Assembly: GCA_965249745.1 (NCBI GenBank)
Contig: OZ252252.1
Location: 1,550,001 to 1,614,000 of the forward strand
Length of the DNA stretch: 64,000 bases
Reading direction: 5' to 3'
Origin: JANYHH01 sp965249745
GTDB taxonomy: Bacteria; Deinococcota; Deinococci; Deinococcales; JAAFIG01
Shown: positions 49,200 to 58,520 of the stretch, piece by piece
How positions within the stretch are numbered: the first letter of the stretch is position 1
Layout of the letters: each line of letters opens with the position of its first letter
The notes under the pieces: model-generated
Database searches by the model: none
Told to the model about the DNA's origin: nothing
What the model saw: only the letters and a program-made list of their open reading frames with translations
Program-made: the position numbers and the translations under genes

Positions 49200-49706
49200 A
49201 TGATCTACCGCCCACCGCAAGACGCCGATTACCCCGGAATGCAAGCCCTGGATCTGGAACTGTGCTTGACAGAGGATCACGAGTTCATGGCACTCCCGGA
49301 GCGCGAGCGTCAGGGACGCTTGCGCACCAGTCTGCCCAGCCTGCGGTTTTACGCGAGGTCGGAGCATAGCTTCGTATCCACGACTGACCTGTACACCGAT
49401 CCCGAGCAGCCCACCCTCGTTTACGGGTTCGTGCTGGCCCAGAGCATCTGGATGGGAGACAAACCGATCGTCTGGCTCTCGCAGATCAGGGTTCACCCGG
49501 ACGCCCCCGGCGGTTGCCTGGCGGGTCTGCTGCACGCCGTCACCAAGAGCGCGATTGACAGTGCCGTCTACGAGATTCACCTGGCCGCCGACCTGATTCT
49601 GGAGGGAATCGCCCACCGGGAAGGCTACAAGGACGCCGGGTTGAAACACCTGGTGCGATACCTCGGGACGCGAGGCGAAACGGCACCCGGAGAGAACGCG
49701 GTTTGA
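49200..49706 (+). CDS. DUF1999 (GNAT-like) protein
   Basis: 168 aa. MIYRPPQDADYPGMQALDLE, LAQSIWMGDKPIVWLSQIRV and the C-terminal GIAHREGYKDAGLKHLVRYL resemble DUF1999, a Thermus/Deinococcus acetyltransferase-fold family. Supports the taxonomic placement. TAGACT lies 9 nt before the ATG. Substrate unknown. Confidence 0.8.
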   Translation: MIYRPPQDADYPGMQALDLELCLTEDHEFMALPERERQGRLRTSLPSLRFYARSEHSFVSTTDLYTDPEQPTLVYGFVLAQSIWMGDKPIVWLSQIRVHPDAPGGCLAGLLHAVTKSAIDSAVYEIHLAADLILEGIAHREGYKDAGLKHLVRYLGTRGETAPGENAV

Positions 49707-49797
49707 CAGGCGCTAGATCCCGGCAGACCACGACGATTCTCGAGTCGCTGCACAGGGTTTACGACAGGCTCCTCCAGATAAATGGAGCTGGCGACGA

Positions 49798-52731
49798 CTA
49801 ATTCAAGCCGACCGATGCCGCCTGATGAGCTGTCACCTCGAGGTTTGGGAAGCGCCCCGCTAGGGCCGCCTCGAACTCGGTTTGGGCCAACCTGTCCGGG
49901 CTGCGTCGCCCCTGCACGAGCGGCAGAATGCGACTCACCTGTTCGTCGGACCCGAAATGCAGCACCGCGATCGCGGCGCGAATCTGGGCAAAGAAAACTT
50001 GGGTTTGCAGGGCGCACTCCAGAGAACGCGTCGCCGCGCGCCGCGCCTCTTTGAGCCGATCCGTGCTGGCGTACAGGCTGGCCAGCCGTCCCCAGGCGAG
50101 CGCCCGCGTGGTGACCTGGCCATGCTCGGCGTTGTGCTGGTACTCGAGGATCGCCTCGTCGGTGCGGGATAAATGCATCAGCGAGGCCGCCAAACCGTTT
50201 CGCAGGTACTCGGTGTTGGAGTACTCGCCCAATCCCAGGGCTTCGCGGGCGATCTTGACGGCCTCCTCGGCGCGTCCGGCGTGATTGAGTGCCCACATCA
50301 TGTGAAGCGCGGCTCCGACCTGCGCGTATCCGGCTCCGGCTCGTTTGGCCACGCCGAGCGACTCGAGGTGCAGCTCCAGGGCTTCCGCGTAGCGTTCGGT
50401 GTCATCCATGATCGCCGCGACCGAGGACAGGCAGGTGCTGAGCGCCCCGGAATCTCCATACCGTCGCAGTCGGGTCACGGCGGGTTCCAGGACCGCGAGC
50501 GCGTCGGCGTAACGTCCCTCGGATTCAAAGATGTCGAAGGCGGTCTCCTCCAAATCGGCCTCGTGCCGTTCCAAATCTACCGTGATGCGAATCGCTTCTT
50601 CGATCACGGGTACCGCCTCAGAGATGCGCCCGGCGTTGTACAGCAGTCCCGCCTGAACGTTCAGGGCGCGCGCTCGAGTCATCGGATCGGTCTGTCCCGC
50701 CAGCACGCGGCGGCTGTACTCTGTGGCAAGATCGTCGTTTTTGAGTTGCCCGGCGATCCCCGCAAGCAGCGCCAGCGTTTCCAAACGGTTTGGGTCGCAA
50801 GCCAGGGCGCGTTCCAGCACGGCCCGCGCCGCCTCCAACAGGCCGCGTCGGTTCAGCGCCGTACCCGCCTCGAGTAGCCAAGGTACGGCAACGGCGGGCT
50901 GATCCGCTTGAAGCGCGTGATCGGCGCGCCGCAGCGGTTCCAGTGCCACCAGCCCAGCGGCTCGAGCGTGCAGCGTGCGACGGCGAGCGGTGGACAGGCT
51001 GGCGTAAATGGCTTGACGCGTCAGATCGTGGCGGAAACCCTGCGAGGCCAGCACGCCCGCCAACTCGAGTCTCTCCCAGGCGTCTGTCACGGCGTCTTCT
51101 GAAAGCCCGGTCAAGGTTTGGAGCATCGTCGCGGCAAACCCCGCTCCCAGCACGCTTGCCGCGCCCGCCACCCGCACTGCGTTTTCCGGCAGGAGCGCCA
51201 GACGCCGCAGCACGAGATCACCGACCGTCGCGGGGACTTCGAATTCCGCGTAATCGCGGCTGATCTGATCCAACACCGAATGCCATTCGCCATCCAAGGC
51301 GTGCAAGCGTCCCGTCTCGAACAGGTTCTTCAGCACCTCGAGGGCGAAGAAGGGATTGCCGCCGGTGGATTTATGCAACCACGCGCTAAAGACTGGGAAA
51401 CGTTCCGCGCCGCCGATCAGACTGGACACCAATCGCTCCGTGTCAGCCAGACTCAACCCCTCGAGCCGCACGGTTCTGGCGTTCCAAGCACTCAGGGTTC
51501 GCTCCAGTTGCGGTGTCGTTTCAGCGCCTCGCAACGTGCAGTACAGCCGCAGCTTGCCGCGCGCGAGGGTGTACGTCAAGCATTCCAGCGTCGCCGCGTC
51601 CAGCCATTGCAGGTCGTCTACCGCCAAGCTGGTCGCCTCGGCCTCCAGGAGGCGAGCGAACGCCTCGAGCAGACGTGATTTGGCAAGGCTGAAATCAGTC
51701 GTTTCCGGGCTGGACTCCAGTTCTGGCAGCAATCGCGCCAAGTCGTCGCGGTACGCGCCTAACACCTCGAGCGAGGCAATAGACAGCCCTCTGGCGAAGG
51801 TCAGCAGCGGCGCGAGGCTGAGCCGCTCCAAGCCATCCACGCCGCGCAGCCAACGCGTGTTCGGTGGAAGCAACTCGTGCAGGAAACGCGTCTTGCCGAC
51901 ACCCGGTTCCCCCGAGACGACGATGGCGCGACTGTGACTCGAGCGGAACGCAACGGCTTCAAGCTCGCGTCCGATCAAGCGCGGAGGATGCAGGATTGCG
52001 GGCGGGACGGGTGAGCCGGAAGAGATCGGAGCTTCCAGCAACGCGGCGTTTTCAATCCCGCGCAACAAGTCCAGCGTCGCGGGCGCGGGCTTAGCGTTCA
52101 ACTCGAGGCGCAACAGCGCCTCAAACGTTCGGTACGCCTCGAGAGCCGCCTCGCGCCGCCCACTCAGATACGACGAGCGCATCACGCCCCGAACGGCTTC
52201 CTCGGAGAGTTCATTGCGGCTCAAGCACAGCGTCCAGGTCGCCACCGCCGCCGCCAGATCACCGCTCGCCTCCTGACCCGCGGCCAAGGCCAGCGCCGCC
52301 TCGAGCCAAACCGATTCCAATCGTTCGCGCTCGCGGTCCAGCGCCTCGGACAGCCCTCCGGCTTCGACATTGAAATGCTCCAAGAGCGGCTGCTTATAAG
52401 TTTGCAGCGCCAGGGCCCAGTCCGCTCGCCCGAGCGCGGCTCGAAATTCCAGCACATCCACGGGGACGCAGAAGCGCACCCGAGTCAGTTCAACCTCGAG
52501 TGCGCCCGCCCAGGAAAAGTTTTTGGCGCGGTTCAAAAGCATTCGCACCGCGTGAAGGGCCGTGGCGGAATCCGCATCCGGGCGCACCAGCAGCGCCAGT
52601 TGCCCTCGGGGGACCCAATCGTTCTGGAGCGCCAGATAGCACAGCAGCAGTGCTGGCTTGGTTGGTGGCAACTGAACCCGCGCCCCTTTGGATGGAGCGC
52701 GCCAATGCGGGTCGTCCAGCAGGTGCAGCAC
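49798..52731 (-). CDS. Second large SARP-type regulator: BTAD, AAA ATPase, TPR
   Basis: 977 aa from GTG 52731. N-terminal winged helix (KPALLLCYLALQNDWVPRGQ; LHAVRMLLNRAK), activation domain with TPR-like helices (~100-235), ATPase with VVSGEPGVGKTRFLHELL (Walker A) and SLAVDDLQWLD (Walker B), then TPR-like helices to the end. Same architecture as the regulator at 23789. Divergent from the lipoprotein at 52933, whose promoter carries 11-bp-period repeats: probable target. Inferred. Confidence 0.87.
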   Translation of the reverse strand: MLHLLDDPHWRAPSKGARVQLPPTKPALLLCYLALQNDWVPRGQLALLVRPDADSATALHAVRMLLNRAKNFSWAGALEVELTRVRFCVPVDVLEFRAALGRADWALALQTYKQPLLEHFNVEAGGLSEALDRERERLESVWLEAALALAAGQEASGDLAAAVATWTLCLSRNELSEEAVRGVMRSSYLSGRREAALEAYRTFEALLRLELNAKPAPATLDLLRGIENAALLEAPISSGSPVPPAILHPPRLIGRELEAVAFRSSHSRAIVVSGEPGVGKTRFLHELLPPNTRWLRGVDGLERLSLAPLLTFARGLSIASLEVLGAYRDDLARLLPELESSPETTDFSLAKSRLLEAFARLLEAEATSLAVDDLQWLDAATLECLTYTLARGKLRLYCTLRGAETTPQLERTLSAWNARTVRLEGLSLADTERLVSSLIGGAERFPVFSAWLHKSTGGNPFFALEVLKNLFETGRLHALDGEWHSVLDQISRDYAEFEVPATVGDLVLRRLALLPENAVRVAGAASVLGAGFAATMLQTLTGLSEDAVTDAWERLELAGVLASQGFRHDLTRQAIYASLSTARRRTLHARAAGLVALEPLRRADHALQADQPAVAVPWLLEAGTALNRRGLLEAARAVLERALACDPNRLETLALLAGIAGQLKNDDLATEYSRRVLAGQTDPMTRARALNVQAGLLYNAGRISEAVPVIEEAIRITVDLERHEADLEETAFDIFESEGRYADALAVLEPAVTRLRRYGDSGALSTCLSSVAAIMDDTERYAEALELHLESLGVAKRAGAGYAQVGAALHMMWALNHAGRAEEAVKIAREALGLGEYSNTEYLRNGLAASLMHLSRTDEAILEYQHNAEHGQVTTRALAWGRLASLYASTDRLKEARRAATRSLECALQTQVFFAQIRAAIAVLHFGSDEQVSRILPLVQGRRSPDRLAQTEFEAALAGRFPNLEVTAHQAASVGLN

Positions 52732-52810
52732 AGCTCATTATGCGCCAAAAGGGTTGAGTCGCGTGGTCGCTCCGGGCGACAAAGCGCCCAGAAGCGGCTG
52801 CAAGGAATCG

Positions 52811-52829
52811 AGTACCCGTGACGGGTACT
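52811..52829. promoter_or_regulatory. Inverted repeat AGTACCCG-TGA-CGGGTACT
   Basis: Perfect 8-bp arms between the divergent SARP and lipoprotein genes; likely operator, position only. Confidence 0.5.
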
Positions 52830-52893
52830 TACTCTATTCGCGTCTGGCTCGAGACCCAGATGTGACGCCCGGAGGTACCTTCGCAGGTGGACG

Positions 52894-52926
52894 TGAGACG
52901 GCATTGAGACGCCTCGTTTTTAGGCT
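52894..52926 (+). promoter_or_regulatory. SARP-type promoter of lipoprotein 52933
   Basis: TGAGACG (52894-52900), 4 bp, TGAGACG (52905-52911), 9 bp, TAGGCT -10 box (52921-52926), 6 nt, ATG. The heptamer-N4-heptamer form is the SARP layout; TTGAGACG resembles TTGGAACG of the first module. Confidence 0.7.
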
Positions 52927-52932
52927 GATCGC

Positions 52933-55869
52933 ATGACTAAAGCTTTGATTGTCGCGCTGACACTCGCCTTCGCGGTTGCTTGCACGGAACCGCCCACACC
53001 CCCACCGCCCGCGCCCCCACCCAATCCAAGCGCCATCGCACGGATCAGTATTACGCCCGGCGCGGCGATGCTGACCAAAGCGGGCGAGACTCGAGTCTTG
53101 AGCGCCAAAGCCTTCAATGTGACTGGGACTGAGGTTGCCGCCAGTTTCACGTGGACTTCCTCCAAACCCAGCGCGGTCAGCGTGGACTCGAGCGGCAAAC
53201 TCACCGCTGTCACCGCCGTCGGCTCGAGCCAAATCACCGTCTCGAGCGGCGCGTTGCAGTCCCCGCCCGCACTGGTCACGGTCGTCACGCCCGCCACTGG
53301 CGCGGTGCTGGTGGGCGACGAGCAAGTCGTGTCGCCCCCGACGCCCGTCAATCCAGACGCCGAGCCAGACCTGACCAACGAGTACGAGGTCGTGCTGAAG
53401 AACCTCGAGCCACCCGCAGCGGGTACGATCCTACTCGGCACGGGCGCAGCGCCGATCGGTGGCAAGGTCGTCTCGAGCGAAACTGTGGCGGGCGGCGTGC
53501 GGGTGCGCTTGAAGCTGGCGACCGTGAAAGAGATGGTTGCCAAAGCGAGCTTCGATGAGGTCATGAGCTTTCGCGGTGCGCCGCTCAGCCTGCCCAAAGC
53601 GATCAGCGACGCGTACAGCGTCACGCAATCCGGCGATGAGTACACGCTGACCCCGAAATCCGCCGCGAGCGCTCGAGGTGATATTGCTCGAGTCCGTCCG
53701 CAAGGAAACCCGCAAGGCACATCCGTGTTCACCGCACTGCCGTTTAACGAATGCACCACGAACACGCCCGCCCTACCGATCACGCTCTCAGCGCTGCCGA
53801 CACTGAGCATCAAAATAGACCCGACGTATGAACTGAAAACCGACGAGTTCGGAGCGCTCGAGCGGCTGGTGTTTAAGGCCACGCCGAGCCTGAAAGCGAC
53901 GATTCCGTTCGTCATCAACGCCGACGCGACGATCAGCTTGGAATGCACGTCCACGCTCTACAGCAAACTGATTCCGCTGCCGGGTTGGTTGGGGGTGATC
54001 CTCGCGGGCGAACTCGAGGCGGGGATCGGCTTTGAACTGACCGGCAAGGTCACGCTGTTTAACGCCGGTGTGGAACTCAGTTCCGAAACGGTCGCGCAGG
54101 TGGAACTGGGCATGGAATGCGCCTTTGGCGAGTGCAACATGGTCAAAAAACTGACCACAGTCAAAAACGAGAACAAAGTCAGTTGGAAGGTTCCCAACCT
54201 GGGACAGCTCCGCGTGGAACCCAGCTTGTTCGGGTTTGGGTACGTCAAAGCCAAACTCGGCGCGACGCTGCTGAAAAGCCTGCGAATAGAAGCTTTGGGG
54301 GCGAAAGCGGGCGTCAAATACGAAGCCAGCCTCGCGCCCGCCTTCGTGCAGGTGCAACCCACACCCGCGCCCGACCCAGATTACCAATCCAGTTATAAAG
54401 TCGCGGCACTGCTCGAGATCAGCGCTGGAAAGAAAATCAACAACCTGCTCACGAATCTCGGGATCGTCAAATTCAACGCCCTCAAATTCAGCTCGAGCTT
54501 CCCGCTGGGGCAATCGCCAAAAGCCACGGGCATGACCGTTGACCGCGACAGCTTCGCGCCGAACGACACGCTGAACTTCAAAGTCGCGCTCTACCCGGAC
54601 ACCGCCAGCTTCCCGCTGCTGGGGTACAACGTCGCCAAAATCGTGATTTACCGCAATCGCCTCGGCACGGTCGAAGAGGTCGCCAGCGCCAGCGCCGCAC
54701 CGAACCAGACGGACTTTCAGATTCCGTGGGTCGCCAATATCGGGTCAGCCGCGGGCGGCAACCAGTTCTTCGCGTTCGTGCAAACCAAACTTCCAAGCAT
54801 CGTTGATCTCGAGTTGGGACGGGTCGCGGTGAAAGCGGACCTCGTCGGGACGGATGGAACACCGTTCACCGGCACGGTCTCGGTCACAGCCACGCAGAAC
54901 TACAACTTCGTCGGTTCACAGAACAGCTTCGACCTCAAAGACAGTTGGAGTGTAGCTGGAGACGTGCAAACCCTGCAAAGCAATCGCAACATTGGGTTTC
55001 GAAACGTTTCACAGGCTGAGTTAACATCCACCAACGACGCCAAGGTCTATAACACCAACGGCTCGGTCAACCTGTGCGGTTACTCCGTCGAGGGTCAAGT
55101 CAGTACAACCACGACCCTGACCGCGTTGAACCCCGCAAAAATCCAGCTCTCGTTTCGCACCACCGATACCGAGTACAGTCTGAACATCTCTGAAACTAGC
55201 TTCAACGGCGCGTTCAACTTCACCCGTTCTCAAAGCGAAACCAGAGCTTACCGCTCGGGTCAGTGCAAGGACGACGACCTGAAACCTAGCTCGAGCAGCA
55301 ACAGTGGGTCGTACAGCAGCGTCTTCGGTTTCAACCTGCCTGAGCTGCGCGGCGCGATCACCACGGACGCGAGCGACAAGAAGACCATCGTGGGAAACGC
55401 TTCGGGAACCATCAACATTCCAGTTGATTTTCCGGTTGGCGCTCAGAAAACCATCCAGTACAGCATCAATCTCAACCTCAAAGAACTCGTCGCCTCGAGC
55501 AGCGCTGATGTGGAGCTAGACCTGATCGCGCCCGCCAGCGCAGCGCCGAGCGGCAAGCTGACCTATGCCGTCAACTTGCACAACAAAAGCAGTAACGCCG
55601 CCACGAACCTTCGCGCCGAGTTTTTCCTGCCCGAAGGCTTCACGGTCACCGACATTCAAGGCTGGAGCGGTTGCGCGACGCTGGGATCGGTCGTGACCTG
55701 CACGCTCTCGAGCCTCGCGGCTGGTGAGCGCCGAGCGTTTTTGATTGACGTGCAAGCCCCCGCAAGCGTCGGTGAGTCCATTGTCAGCGCGAGGGTCACC
55801 GCGACCGAAGGTGACTCGACACCAAGCGACAATTTGGACACGGGCGCGACACTGATCGCGGAGCCGTGA
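52933..55869 (+). CDS. Large lipoprotein with Ig-like and DUF11-like domains
   Basis: 978 aa. Lipoprotein signal ending LAFAVAC, then a Pro-rich linker. BIG2-like domain ~35-115 (RISITPGAAMLTKAGETRVL; FTWTSSKPSAVSVDSSGKLT), a long middle of unknown fold, and near the C-terminus a DUF11-like domain (LTYAVNLHNKSSNAATNLRA; LPEGFTVTDIQGWSG). Probably a surface protein. ATG 52933 is leaderless (TAGGCT 6 nt upstream) with SARP-type repeats before it. Confidence 0.78.
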   Translation: MTKALIVALTLAFAVACTEPPTPPPPAPPPNPSAIARISITPGAAMLTKAGETRVLSAKAFNVTGTEVAASFTWTSSKPSAVSVDSSGKLTAVTAVGSSQITVSSGALQSPPALVTVVTPATGAVLVGDEQVVSPPTPVNPDAEPDLTNEYEVVLKNLEPPAAGTILLGTGAAPIGGKVVSSETVAGGVRVRLKLATVKEMVAKASFDEVMSFRGAPLSLPKAISDAYSVTQSGDEYTLTPKSAASARGDIARVRPQGNPQGTSVFTALPFNECTTNTPALPITLSALPTLSIKIDPTYELKTDEFGALERLVFKATPSLKATIPFVINADATISLECTSTLYSKLIPLPGWLGVILAGELEAGIGFELTGKVTLFNAGVELSSETVAQVELGMECAFGECNMVKKLTTVKNENKVSWKVPNLGQLRVEPSLFGFGYVKAKLGATLLKSLRIEALGAKAGVKYEASLAPAFVQVQPTPAPDPDYQSSYKVAALLEISAGKKINNLLTNLGIVKFNALKFSSSFPLGQSPKATGMTVDRDSFAPNDTLNFKVALYPDTASFPLLGYNVAKIVIYRNRLGTVEEVASASAAPNQTDFQIPWVANIGSAAGGNQFFAFVQTKLPSIVDLELGRVAVKADLVGTDGTPFTGTVSVTATQNYNFVGSQNSFDLKDSWSVAGDVQTLQSNRNIGFRNVSQAELTSTNDAKVYNTNGSVNLCGYSVEGQVSTTTTLTALNPAKIQLSFRTTDTEYSLNISETSFNGAFNFTRSQSETRAYRSGQCKDDDLKPSSSSNSGSYSSVFGFNLPELRGAITTDASDKKTIVGNASGTINIPVDFPVGAQKTIQYSINLNLKELVASSSADVELDLIAPASAAPSGKLTYAVNLHNKSSNAATNLRAEFFLPEGFTVTDIQGWSGCATLGSVVTCTLSSLAAGERRAFLIDVQAPASVGESIVSARVTATEGDSTPSDNLDTGATLIAEP

Positions 55870-56088
55870 TAGCACTCGAGACAATCTTGACTGGCATCGC
55901 GCTCTTCTTTGAACGCACAGTAAAGCTACTGAGTTCGGCACCGTCAGGTTCACGGTTGAAGACCATGGAGGGCGTCTATGACCCAAACCGGGCTTAGCCG
56001 AATCGCGGGGTTATCAATAACGCACAGTAAAGCTTGAGTACCTTGCCCTCTTCACCAAATCCTTGGATTCGACTCGTAACCTCAAACC

Positions 56089-57048
56089 ATGCTGTCGGCG
56101 TTCAAAACCCTGCTGAGACGCGGCCAAAAGTACCAGCACGTCGCCCATTTTGAATCGGTCCTCGGGACGAGTTTGGAGTTGCAACTGAGTGCGACCTCGA
56201 GGGCGGTGGCGGCTCGTGCAGAGGCGGCGTTGCTGGCGGAAATTGACCGACTGGAAGCGGTTTTCAGCCGCTTCCGGCCCGACAGTGAATTAAACCGCTG
56301 GCAGGCGACGCTGGGCCGGGACGTTGCAGTCTCGGCTGATCTGGGTTGGCTGCTGGAACAGAGCTTGATTTGGCAACGAAGCTCGAGTGGCGCGTTTCAT
56401 CCTGGTGTGGATGCCCTCAGCGCCCTGTGGCAAGGTGCGGCTCGAGCGGGCCACCCGCCATCCGATGAGCGGATCGCCCAAATCCTCGAGACGCTGCGGC
56501 AACCGCCTTACCACGTTCAGAACGGCACAGCGCGGCGCTTGTCGGCCGCGCCGCTGAACTTCAACGCCTTCGCCAAGGGCAGAATCGTGGATTGTGCGCT
56601 CAGTGCGGCGAGGCGTGTCGTGGGCGTCTCCAGAGTGCTGGTCAACATTGGCGGTGATTTGCGACACTCGGGCGAGGGCGGAGCCGTCGTGGAGATTGCC
56701 GATCCAACCCGAAAAGTGGATAACGCCGCGCCGATCGCCCGAGTGCAAATCCAGAATCAGGCGGTCGCCACGAGCGGCCGGGCGCATCGCGGTGTGATGA
56801 TCGGCTCCGATTGGTACTCGCACGTGATTGACCCGCGAAACGGCCAACCGGCGCGACAAGTGGTGAGCGCCTCTGGTATCGCCCCGGACAGCGCCACCGC
56901 CGACGTGCTGGCGACTGCCTTCAGTGTCTTGCAACCCTGGGAGAGCCTAGAACTGGCGGATCGCTTGGAGGGCGTGGGTTGCCTGATCGTGACGGAGGCG
57001 AACGAGGTCGTCTTCAATCACTTCTGGCGGCAGCACACGGTGGACTGA
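56089..57048 (+). CDS. FAD:protein FMN transferase (ApbE family)
   Basis: 319 aa, no evident signal peptide. MLGT-like VLGTSLELQL start, FSRFRPDSELNRWQ, then NFNAFAKGRIVDCAL, VNIGGDLRHSG, ATSGRAHRG and HVIDPRNGQPAR, all ApbE landmarks. ApbE attaches FMN to Ser/Thr of extracytoplasmic redox proteins. A TAACCT box lies 6 nt before ATG. Followed by DUF2271 and PepSY genes, a known ApbE neighbourhood. No protein here shows a clear flavinylation site. Confidence 0.9.
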   Translation: MLSAFKTLLRRGQKYQHVAHFESVLGTSLELQLSATSRAVAARAEAALLAEIDRLEAVFSRFRPDSELNRWQATLGRDVAVSADLGWLLEQSLIWQRSSSGAFHPGVDALSALWQGAARAGHPPSDERIAQILETLRQPPYHVQNGTARRLSAAPLNFNAFAKGRIVDCALSAARRVVGVSRVLVNIGGDLRHSGEGGAVVEIADPTRKVDNAAPIARVQIQNQAVATSGRAHRGVMIGSDWYSHVIDPRNGQPARQVVSASGIAPDSATADVLATAFSVLQPWESLELADRLEGVGCLIVTEANEVVFNHFWRQHTVD

Positions 57049-57256
57049 ACCGGCTGCCAGCTCAGACTGAACTTGTGATCCGCAACTCGAGCCGAATTTT
57101 CACGGCCCAAACTGTCTGATCAAGCCTGTTGTGCCCCGTTTCCTGGGCGGTAGCGTTATCACCGTGGGTTGAACCGGGATCTTTACGAAATCTTCGTTTC
57201 CCCGTGGCATAACTGTGCCATCGCGCTGATCGTCAGGGGCGCGTTTCGAGGTCATC

Positions 57257-57817
57257 ATGAATGAAAAATCCAACCGAATTTCCCGTCGTAGCTTCCTGGT
57301 CCGCGCCACGGTCGGTCTGACCGCGCTGAGCAGTCTGTCCTGGCTCAACCAAGCCAGCGCCGCCCCCGCCTGGGATGCCAGCATGGAATTGCTGGTCAAT
57401 TTAGAAATCAACCAACCCGATGCGGGGCGCTACAACCGCCCGTACGTGGCCGTCTGGCTCGAGGATGCGAACGGCAAGTCGGTTCGCACGCTGGCGCTGT
57501 GGGCGGACAGCGGGCGCGGCAGCCGCTGGATTCCCGACCTGACCCGCTGGTTCCGCGATAACAGTGCGCTGGTGGGCACCGTCTCGAGCGCCACGCGCAA
57601 CCCTGGAAAGTACAGTCTGGTCTGGGACGGCAAGAACGACAAGAAGCTCCCTGTCCAAGAGGGCGATTACTACGTCTGCATCGAAGCTGCCCGCGAACAC
57701 GGCTCGTACCAACTGATCCGCGAAAAGATCACTGTCGGCGCGAAAGCCTTCACCGCGACCCTGCCTGGCAATCTCGAGATCAAAGGGGCGAGCCTTGAAT
57801 ATCACAAGCGCCAATAA
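57257..57817 (+). CDS. Tat-exported DUF2271 protein
   Basis: 186 aa. Tat signal: ISRRSFLVRATVGLTALSSL with AAPA cleavage site near 37. Mature part: YVAVWLEDANGKSVRTLALW, GSRWIPDLTRWFRDN, KYSLVWDGKNDKKLPVQEGD, a compact beta domain. DUF2271 proteins accompany PepSY and ApbE genes. C-terminal LEIKGASLEY contains KGAS, which is close to but not the [S/T]GA[S/T] flavin-acceptor motif. Overlaps the next gene by 23 bp. Confidence 0.85.
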   Translation: MNEKSNRISRRSFLVRATVGLTALSSLSWLNQASAAPAWDASMELLVNLEINQPDAGRYNRPYVAVWLEDANGKSVRTLALWADSGRGSRWIPDLTRWFRDNSALVGTVSSATRNPGKYSLVWDGKNDKKLPVQEGDYYVCIEAAREHGSYQLIREKITVGAKAFTATLPGNLEIKGASLEYHKRQ

Positions 57818-58421
57818 ACCAGTCGCTCGCGCCAAGCCCGTGTCGTTGCGGTTGAACGCCTGGTTGCGCTGGCTGCATATTTACAGTTCCATGCTGTGCC
57901 TGATTGTCGTGTTGTTCTTCTCCCTAACCGGGGTCACGTTGAACCACCCCGATTGGGTGCTGGGCGGCGGCGAATCGCGGCAGACGATTAGCGGGACCCT
58001 GCCCGCCGCCTGGAAAACGGCCGGAACCATCAACTGGCTGACCGTCGTAGAATTCCTGCGCGCTCACGATGGCGTGCGTGGTAGCGCCGGAGACTACTTG
58101 ACAGACGCCTCGGAGTCCTCGGTGCGTTTCAAAGCGCCGGGTTACAGCGCCGACGCGCTGATTCAGACTTCGACGGGCACCTACAGCTTGACGGTCTCGT
58201 CGCAGGGTTTGATCGCCATGCTGAACGATTTCCACCGAGGCCGCGACTCTGGCGCTGCCTGGTCGTGGCTGATTGATCTGTCCGGCGGGTTCCTGGCGCT
58301 GATCTCGGTGACGGGCTTGGGATTGCTGTTCTATCTGAAGAAGGTACGAGTCAAGGCGCTCTTGACGGCGGTCGCAGGGGCGGCTTTGATGATCGCTCTG
58401 ATGCATCTCGCAGCCCGCTAG
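57795..58421 (+). CDS. PepSY-associated membrane protein
   Basis: 208 aa from TTG 57795. Helix 1 (SMLCLIVVLFFSLTGVTLNH, with NHPDW typical of PepSY-associated TM proteins), an outer domain ~60-135, then helices (WLIDLSGGFLALISVTGLGL; LLTAVAGAALMIALMHLA). Probably a transmembrane electron-transfer partner for the DUF2271/ApbE cluster. Third gene of the unit. Confidence 0.85.
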   Translation: MNITSANKPVARAKPVSLRLNAWLRWLHIYSSMLCLIVVLFFSLTGVTLNHPDWVLGGGESRQTISGTLPAAWKTAGTINWLTVVEFLRAHDGVRGSAGDYLTDASESSVRFKAPGYSADALIQTSTGTYSLTVSSQGLIAMLNDFHRGRDSGAAWSWLIDLSGGFLALISVTGLGLLFYLKKVRVKALLTAVAGAALMIALMHLAAR

Positions 58422-58520
58422 CAAGGCGGGACGTTCCGCCCCCTCGAGCCGCGTTTCTCGCGTGCCACAAGCTGTACTCGAGGCGACTGTGCTTTTTTTA
58501 TCGAGGACTATGATAGACCC

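Noticed and set aside
53788..54513. Long reverse ORFs (241 and 344 aa) inside the 52933 lipoprotein gene
   Set aside because: Shadow frames of a G+C-rich gene; no family motifs.
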